From Sesamum alatum (Eukaryota > Streptophyta > Magnoliopsida > Lamiales > Pedaliaceae): a stretch of 64,000 nucleotides of DNA. Shown one piece after another: positions 37,871 to 49,337 of this stretch. Both the position numbers and the translations under genes were made by a program. Below the pieces are notes generated by a model. It made no database searches. It was not told where the DNA came from and saw nothing but the letters and a program-made list of their open reading frames with translations. Where the stretch lies: assembly GCA_034509735.1 (NCBI GenBank), contig JACGWO010000012.1, positions 7,438,367-7,502,366 of the forward strand. The letters are read 5' to 3'. Positions within the stretch are counted from its first letter, which is position 1, and every line of letters begins with the position of its first letter.

Positions 37871-38931
37871 ACAAGAGTTTGTATGCCGAGAAAAGGCTCA
37901 AGGTACAGGTCCCTACCAAAAAAGAACGCGCATATGAAAAAGCTCGATGGAGTCTAGTCTTGAGCCCCCTAGGGCAGAAGGGCACAAACATGCCCCTCAA
38001 AGTGATCGGAAGAGACCAACCTCCTCAGGAAGGGGATTATCCGCATGATAGCTAGAGGGCCCATGGGAGGAGACTCCCATAGGTCTAGGAGAGCCTTAGC
38101 TCGTGAGGTGGAAAATCCAACCCCTGAAGTGGAGCTACATATGGAGGCCATTGTGGGCACGCCCATCATCTAGTTCGGGCCTAATGATAGGGTAGGAGCG
38201 ATCCTCTCTCATAACGATGCTTTGGTGATTACGGCCACTGTGGCCAATTACAAAGTCAACAGGGTCTTCATAAACTCTGGAAGTTTAGCAGACATACTCT
38301 TCGGAGAGGCGTATGATCAAATGAAATTGGGAGAAGCTCCATTGGAAAAAGTAAACACTTCCCTATACAGGTTCGTGGGGGAGGTGGTGCGCCCAAGAGG
38401 GTCGATCACCCTCCCCCTCTCCTAGGGAAGATGATCGCTAAGGAGGACATGCTTGATCAATTCCTGATAGTAGACACTCCCTCAGCATACAACATAATCC
38501 TCAAGAGACCTATTCTCAATGCCTTTCCAGCTCATTTCAACCTTTCACATGAAGATAAAGTTGCTCGTACTTGGGGGAATAGGAGAAGTTGGGGGAGACC
38601 AACAACAATCACAAACATATTATGTAGAGGCTATACGTAAAAGTCAAAGCGGGGAGCCACAGACTTGCCCCCAGAAGAATTCCGCAAAAGGCAAGGGAAG
38701 GATCCTTCTAAAGTGAAGAAAGCTGAGGAGCTCCAATCTCCCCAGATAAGACTACTCCCAGCAGAGCAGACCCATGCTAAAGTTCAACCTATAAAGGAGT
38801 TGCTAACCATCGAATTATGCCCAGAAGCCTTGGCAAGACCACTCGGATTGGGTCCCAATTGCAAGGATACCTCAAGGAAGGCCTGATCTAATGTCCATGA
38901 CAGGTCCCCTCAGGACTTAGAGGGGATAAGC
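37871..38931 (+). pseudogene. Protease and start of pol of element 3
   Basis: 38222-38425 reads VNRVFINSGSLADILFGEAY and RPRGSITLPLS, the retropepsin region, with the catalytic Asp of V(F/L)VDSGSSADIL changed to Asn (INSGS). 38431-38530 continues DQFLIVDTPSAYNIILKRPI. After several frameshifts the RT lead-in (DLEGISPEV equivalent) is reached at 38931, where element 4 is inserted. Confidence 0.78.
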
Positions 38932-39409
38932 TGATATGGTATTGACCATGGGTGGCCCGATCTTCACGACGTAGGCTTGAAATGGATAAAGAGGTATGTG
39001 ACCTGAGGAATGCAAATAACCAACCAATGTTATATGAACGTGATCTGCTACTTAGAACATTCAACCAACCACGAGCATGAGTAAACCAATCCACACAACG
39101 ACACACTTGGGTCGAGTACGAAATGGATAAAGAGGTTCGTGACCTGAGGAATGCAAATAGCCAACCAACGTTATATGAATGTGACCTGCTACTTAGAACA
39201 TTCAGCCAACCACGAGCACGAGTAAACCAATCCACACAACGACAAACTTAGGTCGAGCACGAATTGGGGGCTTTGTGAATTTGAATCACCAATCTAATAT
39301 GCTAGATTGACAAAGCAAGGTTTCACTAAAGCTAAAATAAGGATATAAAATCTCCAAAATATGAGAACACTCTCATTATTTCCTAAACTTGGATAAACTC
39401 TTGGTTCTT
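38932..39409 (-). repeat. Truncated 3' LTR of element 4 with a 141-bp internal tandem duplication
   Basis: It matches 42199-42535 of the intact LTR. A unit starting GAAATGGATAAAGAGGT occurs at 38979 and again at 39120 (period 141 bp); the intact LTR has it once. Similarity to the intact LTR ends at TTGGTTCTT (39401-39409), where sequence switches to gag. Confidence 0.85.
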
Positions 39410-40238
39410 TGGCATACTCTCCATCACCATCTTCTTGTGATGATTCCTCTTTCTCGGTGCTTTCTCCTTCAGTTTCCAACTCTCCATGATTGTTGAAGAT
39501 CATTGTACGTTGGTTAGGACACTCACTTGCTATGTGTCCTCTCCTTTGGCACTTGAAACACTTTATATCACAGTTTCTTGAAGAATTAGGCTCGGGTTGT
39601 ACCTTTTTGGTAGCAACTTTGTCACCATGTTTAGGATCGGCCTCCTTGAATTTTGCTGTGGAAGGGGTGTCTTTCTTGGGGTTGTTCTTCCATGGACTGA
39701 ATGTAGACGAGTTAGAACTCCTCCGCATAAGTCCTCTCCGCTTGAGTTGTTGTTCAACCTTGATCGATTGGTGTACCATCTCTTCAAGTTCTACATAGTG
39801 GTGCATCTCCACAACATCAACGATGTCACAATTGAGCCCATGCAAGAAACGAGCCATAGTTGCTTCATTGTCCTCTATGATATTAGTTCGAATCGTGGCA
39901 ATCTCCATCTCTTTGTAGTACTCATCAACACTTTTAGAACCTTGAGTAAGACGCTGGAGCTGGTTATAAAGCTCACGACGATAATAGGATGGAACGAACC
40001 TCCTCCTCATGATCGCTCTCATCTCTTCCCATGTTGTGATAGGACGTTCACCATTCCTAACCCGTTCCTTTTGCATCTGATCCCACCAAACAAGAGCATA
40101 ATTGGTAAATTCAAGGGCTGCGAGTTTGACCTTTTTACTCTCCGAGTAGTTGTGGCATGAAAAGATTCGCTCAACACGCATCTCCTATTCCAAATACGCT
40201 TCGGGATCACTCTTTCCTTTAAATGAAGGAATTGTGAC

Positions 40239-40627
40239 TAGGGGTGGCAATGAGTTGAGCTCGAGTTGAGCTCAACCATTTTTGGCGAGCTCGAGCTCGA
40301 GCTTGATTTTGAAGGGTATGGCTCGAGCTCGAGCTCGAGCTCGAATCTCACCTAATGAGCTCGATTTCGAGCTTGAGCTCGAGTCGAGCTCGAGCTCGTA
40401 ATTATTTGTATAATTTTTTTTATATTTTTTAATTATTGGTATAATTTTTTTAATAAAATTATATTATTATAAATTATAATAGTATAGAATATGTATATAT
40501 ATAAATTAATTGTTAGGACTTGTTAATTTAAAAAAATAGAAGAGATTACAAATAAATATTAAAATATAACATAGAATTTATATGTGTCATATTAAAATAT
40601 ATGTTAAAACTTACTAAGTTGTTGATT

Positions 40628-40710
<83 letters not shown>

Positions 40711-41168
40711 GTCATCATCATCATCATCGTCGTCGTCGTCATCATCATTATCTTTAGATTAATTCATGAGAATCACTAAGTTTTAACATAAATTTATAAG
40801 TAAAACTTATAGATTGTATAATGTATATTATGTATTTTTTCAATTTAAAAAGTATAAGAGGTTATAAATAGATATTAAAATATAACATAAATTTATATGT
40901 GTCATATTAAATAATTATTTTAAAAAAATAATATAATTTACTAAATTATTGATTAAGTTTATTTTTATATAAACTATAAAAGTTAAATGTATAAATAAAT
41001 GTATAAATGTATAAACATATAAAAATTCTAAAAATAAAAAAATATATATAAAAAAAAAAAGCTCGCGAGCTTAAAGAACAGTGTATATTGAGCTCGAGCT
41101 CGAGTCGAGCTCAAAATCAAGCCGGCTCGCGAAGCTCGCGAGCCGGCTTGACTCGCCTGCCACCCCTA
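40239..41168. mobile_element. hAT-type MITE (930 bp) with perfect 8-bp target duplication
   Basis: Ends are TAGGGGTGGCAA (40239) and TGCCACCCCTA (ending 41168), inverted repeats. ATTGTGAC at 40231-40238 and 41169-41176 is a perfect 8-bp duplication. Subterminal regions are long runs of alternating GAGCTC/CTCGAG. The interior is AT-rich with a compound microsatellite. There is no coding capacity. The TAGGGGTGGCA end and 8-bp duplication are classic for plant hAT MITEs. Confidence 0.95.
40630..40750 (+). repeat. Compound microsatellite (ATT)n-(ATC)n-(GTC)n in the hAT MITE
   Basis: About ten ATT units pass into about thirty ATC units with occasional GTC, then a GTC run and ATC again. The transitions are single-base variants of one trinucleotide, consistent with slippage plus point mutation. 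Confidence 0.95.
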
Positions 41169-41559
41169 ATTGTGACCTTAACACCTCCTAGGCCACCATC
41201 TTCATCTCTAGGCCGTTTCGGTCTATTTCTTGGTCTATTCACTCTCCTTGGCCGGATGTCCTCATATTCATCTTCACCACCTGGATCCTCCAAATACTCA
41301 TTATGAACATGATGTTGAGGCCGCGGATTGGGAGTTTGTCTTTGATTTGTAGCTCTTGGACCGGCAACTTGATCCTCCACTTGATCCAATCTTTCATGAA
41401 GACCTTCCAACTTACGGTCAAGCAACTTCTCAAAGTGGCTCACCAAGGGTTGCATATGGAATGCATCGACTCCGCCGCGTAGTGTTTCTCCCGAGTTGTT
41501 GTCATCACTTGCTTCAGCAACTCCTTTATCTCGATTTTCTGCCATTTAGTAAAATTATT

Positions 41560-42180
41560 GAAACCTCACCAAATCCTTGCCACACTCTTTTTTTTCTCTC
41601 TTTTATTTTTTCACTCGTGTTTCACTCTTTTATTTTTCCACTTGTGTTTCACTCCTCACTTAATAAGCTCACAACTCTTGACTCTCAATGATAGTCTCAC
41701 TACACTTAACACTCTCTAATTTAAAGCTTATGAAACTCGATGCTTTTATCTAGCGACTCAAAAATAAATGCCAATTATTTTCCCAACCAAGTATGTGTAG
41801 ATGGACGATTCAAACTTACCTGTAGCAAGAGAATGGTCTAAAGAAGCTAGGTACAACTTGGGAAATCAAGATCGGTTGGCTTACAAGGATAGTAGCAAAG
41901 TATAGCTAGGAAACAATAACACAATCTGATTTTTCTTTCTTTTTTTTTTTCAAATGGCCCCTTTTTTTTGCACTTTTGTATTCTTTTTTGGCCTTCTTTT
42001 ATTTTTTTGAACGAATTTTTCTTCCTTTTTTTTTTGCTGCTCGTTTTTTTTTTCAAGCTTTTCTCTTTTTTTTTTCGTATTCTTTTGTAGAGATAAAACT
42101 AAATATAAAAATGGGGTACGAAAGCTTGGTGGTGTAAGATAAAAGATAGGTGGAACTTGGGGTAACCTACCGTATCAACC
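41560..42180 (-). other. Leader region of element 4 between primer site and gag
   Basis: Untranslated leader of element 4. Long poly-T tracts on the plus strand (41930-42080) create a Lys-rich open frame on the minus strand that I regard as noncoding. Confidence 0.6.
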
Positions 42181-42183
42181 GAA

Positions 42184-42196
42184 GGCTCTGATACCA
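42184..42196 (-). other. Primer-binding site of element 4 (initiator tRNA-Met type)
   Basis: The minus strand reads TGGTATCAGAGCC two bases inside the 5' LTR, the standard sequence complementary to the 3' end of initiator tRNA-Met used by many plant LTR retrotransposons. Confidence 0.9.
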
Positions 42197-42198
42197 CA

Positions 42199-43029
42199 TG
42201 ATATGGTATTGACCATGGGTGGCCCGATCTTCACGACGTAGGATTGAAATGGATAAAGAGGTCCGTGACCTGAGGAATGCAAATAGCCAACCAACGTTAT
42301 ATGAACATGACCTGCTACTTAGAACATTCAACCAACCACGAGCACGAGTAAACCAATCCAAACAACGACACACTTGGGTTGAGCACGAATTGGGGACTTT
42401 GTGAATTTGAATCACCAACCTAATATGCTAGATTGACAAAGCAAGGTTTCACTAAAGCTAAAATAAGGATATAAACTCTCCAAAATATGAGAACTCTCTC
42501 ATTATTTCCTAAACTTGGATAAACTCTTGGTTCTTCCCATTTATGTGGTTGATACATGCCTTTTATAGGCCAAAACACTTTCAAATTGACCACACATATC
42601 CCCAAGTGACTCCTTGGTGGATGTACATTCAATAATTAGTCAAAATATGAATAAAAATTATGCATTCTTGGTCAAAAATGAATAAAACTTATGGTCTTCC
42701 ATGTGAATCAGAAAATTGGTGCATTGTATGTGATAAATGCACTTTGAATGTGATTAACAAGTCTTCTTTGACCACCTTTCTGCACTTGGACGAATTTGAG
42801 CTCTTATTATGGGCTTCCTTGGGCTTGAATTATTGAAATTAAGAACTCATGTTGGGCTTCCAATTGTAACTTGATCCCATTAGCAAATATTAAGTTGGAT
42901 TGGGCTTGAATTGCTTCTTGCATTCTCTTCAACCTTCTTCTTGTCATTGGCCCACTTCTAATGGTTAAGTCTTGGTGCAATTGATCTTGAATTTCTTCAG
43001 CTCATTGGAAGCCCTCGGTGTTCTCATCA
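42199..43029 (-). repeat. 5' LTR of element 4 (intact)
   Basis: An 831-bp LTR, on the minus strand TGATGAGAACACC...ACCATATCA. It is followed on the plus strand by the target duplication TAAGC. Confidence 0.88.
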
Positions 43030-44245
43030 TAAGCCCGGAGGTCATAAATGCACCATCTCAATATTGATCCCTCTATGAAGCCGGTGAAGTTAAAGAAGAG
43101 ACACTTCGGCTCAGAGAAGGACAAAATTATCCAAGCCGAGATAGAAAAGCTAGTGGAAGGTAGATCACATCCGGGAAATTTAAGTTCCCGAATGGTTCTC
43201 CAATATAGTCCTTGTCCCCAAACCTAGGGAAAAATAGAGGATGTGCGTAGATTTTCAAGATCTCAAAGAAGCATGCCCGGAGGATTTCTACCCCCTGCCC
43301 TGATCGACCAACTAGTGGATTCCACCTCTAAGTGTGAACTCCCAAGTATGATGGATGCTTCTCAGGGATATCACCAGATCATGCTAGCTCCGGAGGATCA
43401 CAAGAAAGTCAGCTTTATCATGTCATTCAAAACTTTTTGCTATGTGGCCATTCTATTCGGCCTCAAGAACGCGGGGGGCACATACCAACTTCTAGTGGAC
43501 AAGATATTTCATCCCTAATTAGGAAGAAATATGGAGGTGTGCATGGACGATATGCTTGCCAAAAGCAAAAACTCAGGCGACCATGTCTCAGATCTAGAAA
43601 GGACATTCGAAGTCCTTCAAAAGTATTGATTAAAACTCAATCCCTCTAAATGCACCTTTGGCATGCGAGGATGACGCCTTTTGGGATACATGGTGATTGA
43701 GAGGAGGATAGAAGCCAACCCCCAAGATCAAAGAAGTCTTGGATATGAAGGCTCAAACTAGTATCAATGAGGTACAACGCCTCACTAAGAGAATTTTCGC
43801 ATTTAGCCGGTTCATAGCTAAGCCCGCCGAGAAAAGACTACCCTTCTTCAAGGTATTGAGGAATGACAGGAACTTCCAATGGGGGGAATAATGCCACAAG
43901 ACCTTCGAAGAGTTCAACAAATACCTGGCTGGCCAAGCCCTCACCTGGCCACACTTTGTATGTTTACCTATCTACCACACCTCAGGAGGTGAGCTCCTCT
44001 CTCCAAGAGGAAAATGGGCATCAGATGCCTATATACTATATCAACAAAGTCCTCAACGGAGCTGAAGGCCTGTACAGCTTCATCGAGATGATAGTCTTCA
44101 CACCGGTGATAACCACACGAAGGTTAAACCTTTACTTTCTATCCTATCAAGTAGGGGTGCCCACCAATCACCCCCTCAAACAAGTTATCAAAAACCCGGA
44201 CACATTAGGCCGACTGATCATGGGACATAGAGCTCAGCGAGTACG
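43030..44245 (+). pseudogene. Reverse transcriptase and first RNase H of element 3
   Basis: It resumes after element 4 with PVKLKKRHFGSEKDKIIQAEI-like sequence in shifting frames. 43310-43500 reads LVDSTSKCELPSMMDASQGY HQIMLAPEDHKKVSF. The catalytic box appears as [12 protein letters not shown] (about 43530-43565), where YVDD has become CMDD. RNase H pieces follow (PFFKVLRN, 43840; YVYLSTTPQEVSSSLQEENG, 43955-44030; PIYYINKVLNGAE). Stops and frame changes occur every 50-150 bp. Confidence 0.82.
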
Positions 44246-44640
44246 ATATCTTGTACCTTCCTCAAACAACTATTAAGGCGCAAGCCTTGGTCGATTTCAT
44301 GTCCGGAAGCATGTTTCCTTCCCCTAGCCAGGAGACCTGGCTGTTGCATGTATATGGATCCTCCACGGCCCAAGAAAGTGGAGCGGGGGTGGTCATCACC
44401 TCCCCCGAAGGAGTAGACTTCGAATTTGGCATCAAATTCGGTCTCAAAGCTTCCAATGTTGAAGTAGAATACGAGGCCTTAGGCCTAGGCATGAGAATGG
44501 CTTGGGAGGCCGAGGCCTAGTGGCCAACTCGAACTCTCATCTCATTGTAAAACAAACAAAAGGATTCTTTGAAGCTAAGGAGGAAAGCATGAATCAATAC
44601 CTCCAAAGAATTGAAGAATAAAGAGCTAAGTTTAACGACT
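44246..44640 (+). pseudogene. Second (archaeal-type) RNase H of element 3
   Basis: LPQTTIKAQALVDFMSG links to WLLHVYGSSTAQESGAGVVI and VEVEYEALGLGMRMA. The catalytic Asp of VDGSS is Tyr (VYGSS). A frameshift at 44515 precedes ANSNSHLIVKQTKG-like sequence (VxSDSQLxVxQ equivalent). The dual RNase H marks a Tat-lineage element, as in element 1. Confidence 0.8.
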
Positions 44641-45900
44641 TCTAGCTCATTCAAACCCCCCGGGTCCTCTGTAGAGGTCCAAACTATACTCCCTGGGGGT
44701 GATTGGAGGCACCCGATCCTGGACTGATTGCACCTGCCCCCCGATCAATGGGAGGCTACTCGCTTGAACAAATAAGCTGTTGATTCCTCATCATGGGGGA
44801 TACACTTTACAAAAAGTCTTTCACACATCCCCTCTTGAGATGTCTATCACGAGAGACGGGGTCACACTTTCTCAAAGAAATTCATGGTGGATGTTGTGAA
44901 TCGCACATAGGGGCATTGACCTGACTAATAAAATCCTACAGACTGACTAATTTTGGCCCACGTTGAAGCAAGAGGCGAAAGCATTGGTAAAACAATGTGA
45001 GAGGTGCCAAAGACACGCCTCCCTGATACATCAACCTGCTGAGCCGTTGACAACATTACTAGCTCCGTGCCCTTTCGCCCAATGGGAAATGGATATTGTG
45101 GGGCCATTTCCTATGGCTCCTAGCCAAAGATAATTTCTACTAATAGCTATTGACTACTTTACAAAGTGAGTAGAGGTTGAGCCCCTCTTCCGCATCACTG
45201 AGAGGGAAGTTATGAAGTTTCTCTGAAAAAATATAATCTGTTGCTTTGGACTCCCCCGATAACGGACGACAATTTCAAGGGAACTAAATGCAAGACTAGT
45301 GCAAAGAGTTACGAATCAAGCAGAGATTCACCTCTGTAGCACACCCTCAAGCCAATGGACAAGTAGAGGTCACCAGTCGCAATCTCCTACAAAGAATCAA
45401 GATAAGGCTCGACAGAGTTGGGGGCAACTGGGCTAAAGAGCTTACCATTGTCCTTTGGGTTTATTGAACTACACCCAGAAATTCCACGGGCAAAATCCCT
45501 TTCTCCCTAGTATATGGGACGAACACAGTAATTCCTGTCGAAGTAGGCATGTCCTCCCATAAGGTAATATGTTATACCGAAGATAACAACAATAATTTGA
45601 TCAAAGAAAACCTCGATTTCATTGAGGAACTTCGAGAAAAAGCCTTCTTTTGCATGTAAAGATACAAAATAATAATGATCAATGCATATAACTGACGAGT
45701 AAAACCACGAGACTTACAAGTAGGAGACTTGATACTCCAAAAGGTACAGACCCTAAAAACCCACGGGCAAATTAGATCCAACTTGGGAAGGATCCAAAAA
45801 AATTAGGGAAATACTCGAAAAGGAGCCTACGAATTAGAAGATGGCGAAGGGAATCCTTTGCCTCGACCATGGAACATACAAAACCTCAGGTTTTTTTGCT
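44641..45900 (+). pseudogene. Integrase of element 3
   Basis: Recognisable pieces are the zinc-binding end (CESHIGALT... and CERCQRHASLIHQPAEPLTT, 44890-45050), the core start CPFAQWEMDIVGPFPMAPSQ with first Asp (45070-45125), an eroded second-Asp region near 45255 (frame lost at DN), and QFCTSVAHPQANGQVEVTSRN-like sequence at 45330-45380. The C-terminal chromodomain-less end DGEGNPLPRPWNIQNLR is at about 45845-45890. The gene is heavily interrupted. Confidence 0.8.
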
Positions 45901-45904
45901 CAAG

Positions 45905-46275
45905 TCTTGCCCCCCTACATAGAACCCATCGCAAAGGAATTTTCCTGCCCTCCAGGCAGGAACCTCTTTAAGGAATAAGTCCTGCCCCCCTCCCCCCCAA
46001 GCAAGACCCATCGCAAAGGCATTTTCTTGCGCTCCAGGTAGAAACCTGTTACGGAATAGGTACCGCCCCCCTAGGCAGGACCCATTGCAAAGGCATTTTC
46101 CTGCCCTCCAAGAAGGAACCTCTTCAAAGAATAAGTCCTCCCCCCTAAGGCAGGACCTCTCGCTAAGGCATATTCCTGCCCTCAGGTAGGACCACTCTCA
46201 AAAGACACTTGCCTGCCCTAGGAAGGAACCTTTTCAAAAGACCAGAGTCCTGTCCCCAAGCAAGACCCGCCTCAA
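45905..46275 (+). repeat. Degenerate tandem repeat block of element 3
   Basis: Four to five copies of a unit of about 75-85 bp: AGGCAGGACCCATCGCAAAG, GCATTTTCCTGCCCTCCAGG, AAGGAACCTCTTTAAGGAAT, AAGTCCTGCCCCCC. Each unit is internally symmetric around CCTGCC/GGCAGG, so single strands could form small stem-loops. Confidence 0.8.
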
Positions 46276-47019
46276 GACAAAATATTGTAAAAAAGGTAAA
46301 GTCCTTCTTTTTGCAAAGCATTACTTTCACAAGTAATTGTACTTCTTCAAAAGCATTCTCAAATGCGGATTTCTAAATTTACTTATACTCTTGATCTTAG
46401 CAAGAGGACATGCTTGAGCCTTGCTCCATGACAGGCATTCTCTAAAAATAAGCCATGTTTCAGGCAGGCCCCGTACTAAATAAGCTTAAATAAGCCCTGT
46501 TTTAAACCGACACTACCTTCTTGCAAAAAGAGTAAAAGCTCTAAAGCCAAGCTCTGCTCTAGGCAAGCTCCACACTTAAAAGAATGAAAGCATTGTATTC
46601 AGGCAGGCATCTTTACACCCTCCAAGAGGTGCAAAAAACCAGGGTACTAATGTAGGTAATCCTAATCTTATTCCTCCTAAAAACTGTTGTACCTTTGTAG
46701 GATCAAAAGAATGCAAGCATGCAGCATGGAAACATGCACAGGACGACAAGCCCCCTTCATCAAACCAACAAACAAACACAGGGCAGCAAACCCTTAGCAG
46801 CAAAGCAACATAGTAAATGAGAGGCAACAAACCTACAAAATAGCGTGAAGAAAAGCAACAAGAAGCAAGAAATGTCATAAAAGACCCCTTTTGGCCAAAC
46901 TGGCCCAAAAAGGGGCAAACAAAAATATTGTCAAAACAAGAATTAAATTATTTCATCCCCATATCTAATGAGGGAAAAGAACAGGAAAACTAAATTATTT
47001 TCAGGAAAGGTGGGGGGTT
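46276..47019. other. Spacer between repeat block and antisense gene of element 3
   Basis: Sequence rich in AAGC/CAGGCA motifs, presumably part of element 3. No protein resemblance was found in either strand; the minus-strand open frame 46576-46908 looks like chance. Confidence 0.5.
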
Positions 47020-49337
47020 ACATTAATCGTATTCCCCCACAGACAGGGTCTTCTCTGGCTCCTCCGGCAGATTCGGCTTAGGGAGAGGGGGAATTTCATC
47101 ATCATCGGGGTCTTCCAAGAGGGTTGAGTCTGGATCTGGGGGCTGACTTGCTGGCGCGTCCACGTCCATATCCATCGTCCCAGGGGCTTGGACCTCTGCC
47201 ATTACTATCCCCAGTAGATAATCCAGGTCCTCGTCTGAAAAATATTACCAGCTATGTTATTTAATAGCTTGAAAATTCTAGTTTAAAGAGATAACAGATG
47301 GGTGGCCTTGTTACCTGAATCAACTGGAGGGTCTCTGCCTTCGGGGGAGGTCAACAAAGAGATTTGGGGCGTCCTTCAAGGCCGCCTCAAAGTCCAGGAA
47401 AGAGGCCTCCGTTACCTCAGGGGGATATCCTTGAGTAGCAAACTGCCCTTGGCAAGTATTTAAGTCATACCTCAAGAAGGGTGTTGCCGCATTAGCCACC
47501 TCCCTCGAAAAATCTTCAGAAAACTTGTACTCGAAGTCAGGGAAATCCAGAAGGGCCTTCTCAATTGCCCTCATCAAAGCCTCCAACTAAGTCTTGGTCA
47601 TTGCCAAGAACTCCCGTTGAGCCTTCTTCCACTCCTTTTCCGCATACTGGTACTTCCCTACGGTCTCCTTCTTGGCCTCCTTCATTTTGGCCAGGTCAGC
47701 ATCCATCTGCTCTAACCGCTCCTCCATCCTCTTTCTCTACCCCTCGACCAGGAGAGGCGGAAGCGTCTCAACAGCTCCTCGGTCACCAAGGCCACTTGTA
47801 AAGGGCATACACATGCTCAGACATAGCTGAATCCTCAAAGAACGCGAGAAAAATAGAGGCACATTACCTTGGAAATATGACGGGAGATAGGGCCAACCAG
47901 TTCCTCCTTAGAAGCCAGGACAAAACGCGCCTATCTGCAGGGAGTATAACCTCGCTAAGAACTCAGAGAAGGCCCAAACTCTCCTTCTCTGTCCCTCATC
48001 ACAGAATGATGAGTATAAACCCCGCACTCAGGAACAAAACGCTGATGACGGGGGGAGGAACTACTAGGAGGGGGAGGAGGTGTTGCCCCAGAACAAGTAG
48101 TCACACGGAGGGAGTTACCTGAATGAGGTTGGTTAGAGAAGCTCCCCTTCACCCTCTTGGAAGACCCCCCTTGAGCGGGAGGGGTAGATCGCTTCCCCTT
48201 CGAGTCGCTTGGGGCAGGAGTCCCCCAAAGAGTTCGAGAAGAGGGTGGGCAATTGGAGGGCCCTCTGGGCTTTCTGAAGCACTCTCTCCCAACAGCTTGT
48301 TGAACATGATCTCTGCAAAAGATCAACAAATCCATTAAAAATAGAATAAGGCAAGCAAAAACCCAAGCAAATGTAGAAAAAGCTATGAAAGTACCTAGAG
48401 GCTCCTCCTAAGGGAACTCCTTGGGGCTCAAAACCCAGAATACGAGAGGAGCCTCTTATCTATAAGACCCCTGTTGTCATAGGGGGTGAGGTTTAACTCC
48501 TCCAACAGGGTCGTAAAATCATCAGGCCTCTCCCTTGTGGAGAGGGGACAATAGGGGAGAGGTTAGTAATCCACTTGGGGTATGCCCATGGAGTGGGAGG
48601 ACGCAGGAAAAAGAAAGTACTCCTCCAGCTCTTAGGGGTGTTAGGAGCGGGCAAGAAAAGAACCCTCCAACGGGAAAAGAAGTGGAAGACATAAGACCCA
48701 AACCTTTTTAATTGAAAACAAAGAGAAAAACTCTTTCCAGTTATGGGAGCACTATTGTACATAAAGATTAACGCAAAACTAGCTAGAAGAAAGAAAGAAT
48801 TGGGGGCTAACTGGTTCAAAGGGACCTAAAAAAGCCTAGCAACTTCTTCGTAAAAATTGGGAAGGGGAAAACGCAGACCAACTTTTAACTAGGTTGGGAA
48901 GAAACACAGATAGCCAGGAGGGGGAACTCCAGCACGCTATCGGGAGAAAGGACGTAGATAATAAATTCTAGAGGAATTCAGGATTCCTCCCTCGACCTAG
49001 CGTCATCGACAACCCTAAAATGGGACGCCCCGTCCACCAAAAGAAGGTCGGTTCCCTCCTCTTCATCCTCATCAGTGGCAGATGAGTCTTCCTTCTCCTC
49101 CTCATCCTCAGGAGAGGAGCCCTCCTCCTCATTCTCATCAACCAACTCCTCCTTCTCTAAGTCGTCTATTAGATATCGCGGGCTTGGGTGGCATTCCACA
49201 GGCCCAACTCCGACCACCCCTGAAGGATGATGGGCCAAGACCTGTCTCTCTAAAGGTGGCTTTAGAAGGACCATCGCTAGCCGCCCATTTTCCCACAAAA
49301 CATATAAATTCATCAGAAGAATCCATGGGTAAAACAC
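47020..49337 (-). pseudogene. Antisense gene of element 3 (Transposase_28-like), broken
   Basis: Read on the minus strand: an N-terminal piece MDSSDEFICFVGKWAASD (49326) followed by a long Glu/Asp run (49180-49020). A domain piece at 48493-48819 contains NQLAPNSFFLLASFALIFMY and WRSTFFFLRPPTPW. These align with QLSPNSISHIVLFVIIMQY and WKEHFIFIRPPPG of the antisense gene in element 1. A basic/Ser-Pro linker follows (48335-47955), then a region resembling a conserved C-terminal module (LLDFPDFEYKFSEDFSREVA, 47586-47320) and an acidic tail (DEDLDYLLGIVMAEV to LSVGEYD, 47232-47020). Candidate introns lie between the pieces. Confidence 0.68.

Larger units (their letters stand above)
39409..41545 (-). 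pseudogene. gag of element 4, interrupted by a hAT MITE
   Basis: Minus strand from ATG 41545 (MAENRDKGVAEASDDN...) to 41177, then the MITE, then 40230 to about 39409. Removing the MITE and one 8-bp duplication restores VKVTI|PSFKGKSDPEAYLE*EMRVER. The stop there is TAG for the family Trp. The core reads NYALVWWDQMQKERVRNGER, MRRRFVPSYYRRELYNQLQ, QGSKSVDEYYKEME, MARFLHGLN. A CCHC zinc knuckle CFKCQRRGHIASEC lies at about 39563-39522. The open frame then runs into the 3' LTR. Apart from the stop and the MITE this gag is well preserved, suggesting that element 4 is younger than element 3. Confidence 0.88.
38932..43029 (-). mobile_element. Element 4: gag-only Ty3/gypsy element with tRNA-Met primer site, nested in pol of element 3
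   Basis: Inserted in antisense direction. A perfect 5-bp target duplication TAAGC (38927-38931 and 43030-43034) flanks it; removing insert and one copy rejoins the RT reading of element 3 (DLEGIS|PEVI). On the minus strand the order is 5' LTR (43029-42199), primer-binding site, gag (41545-39409), truncated 3' LTR (39409-38932). Pol and the U3 part of the 3' LTR are absent, apparently lost in one deletion joining gag to the 3' LTR. Gag type (WWDQMQKERVRNGERPITTW) and the TGGTATCAGAGC primer site suggest a chromovirus-type gypsy, a different lineage from its host element. Confidence 0.88.

Noticed and set aside
39597..40160. 187-codon open frame on the plus strand
   Set aside because: Antisense shadow of gag of element 4.
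41847..42056. Lys-rich 69-codon open frame on the minus strand
   Set aside because: Produced by poly-T tracts in the leader of element 4.
42184..42196. Part of a tRNA-Met gene
   Set aside because: Only the 3'-end complement is present, next to an LTR; it is a primer-binding site.
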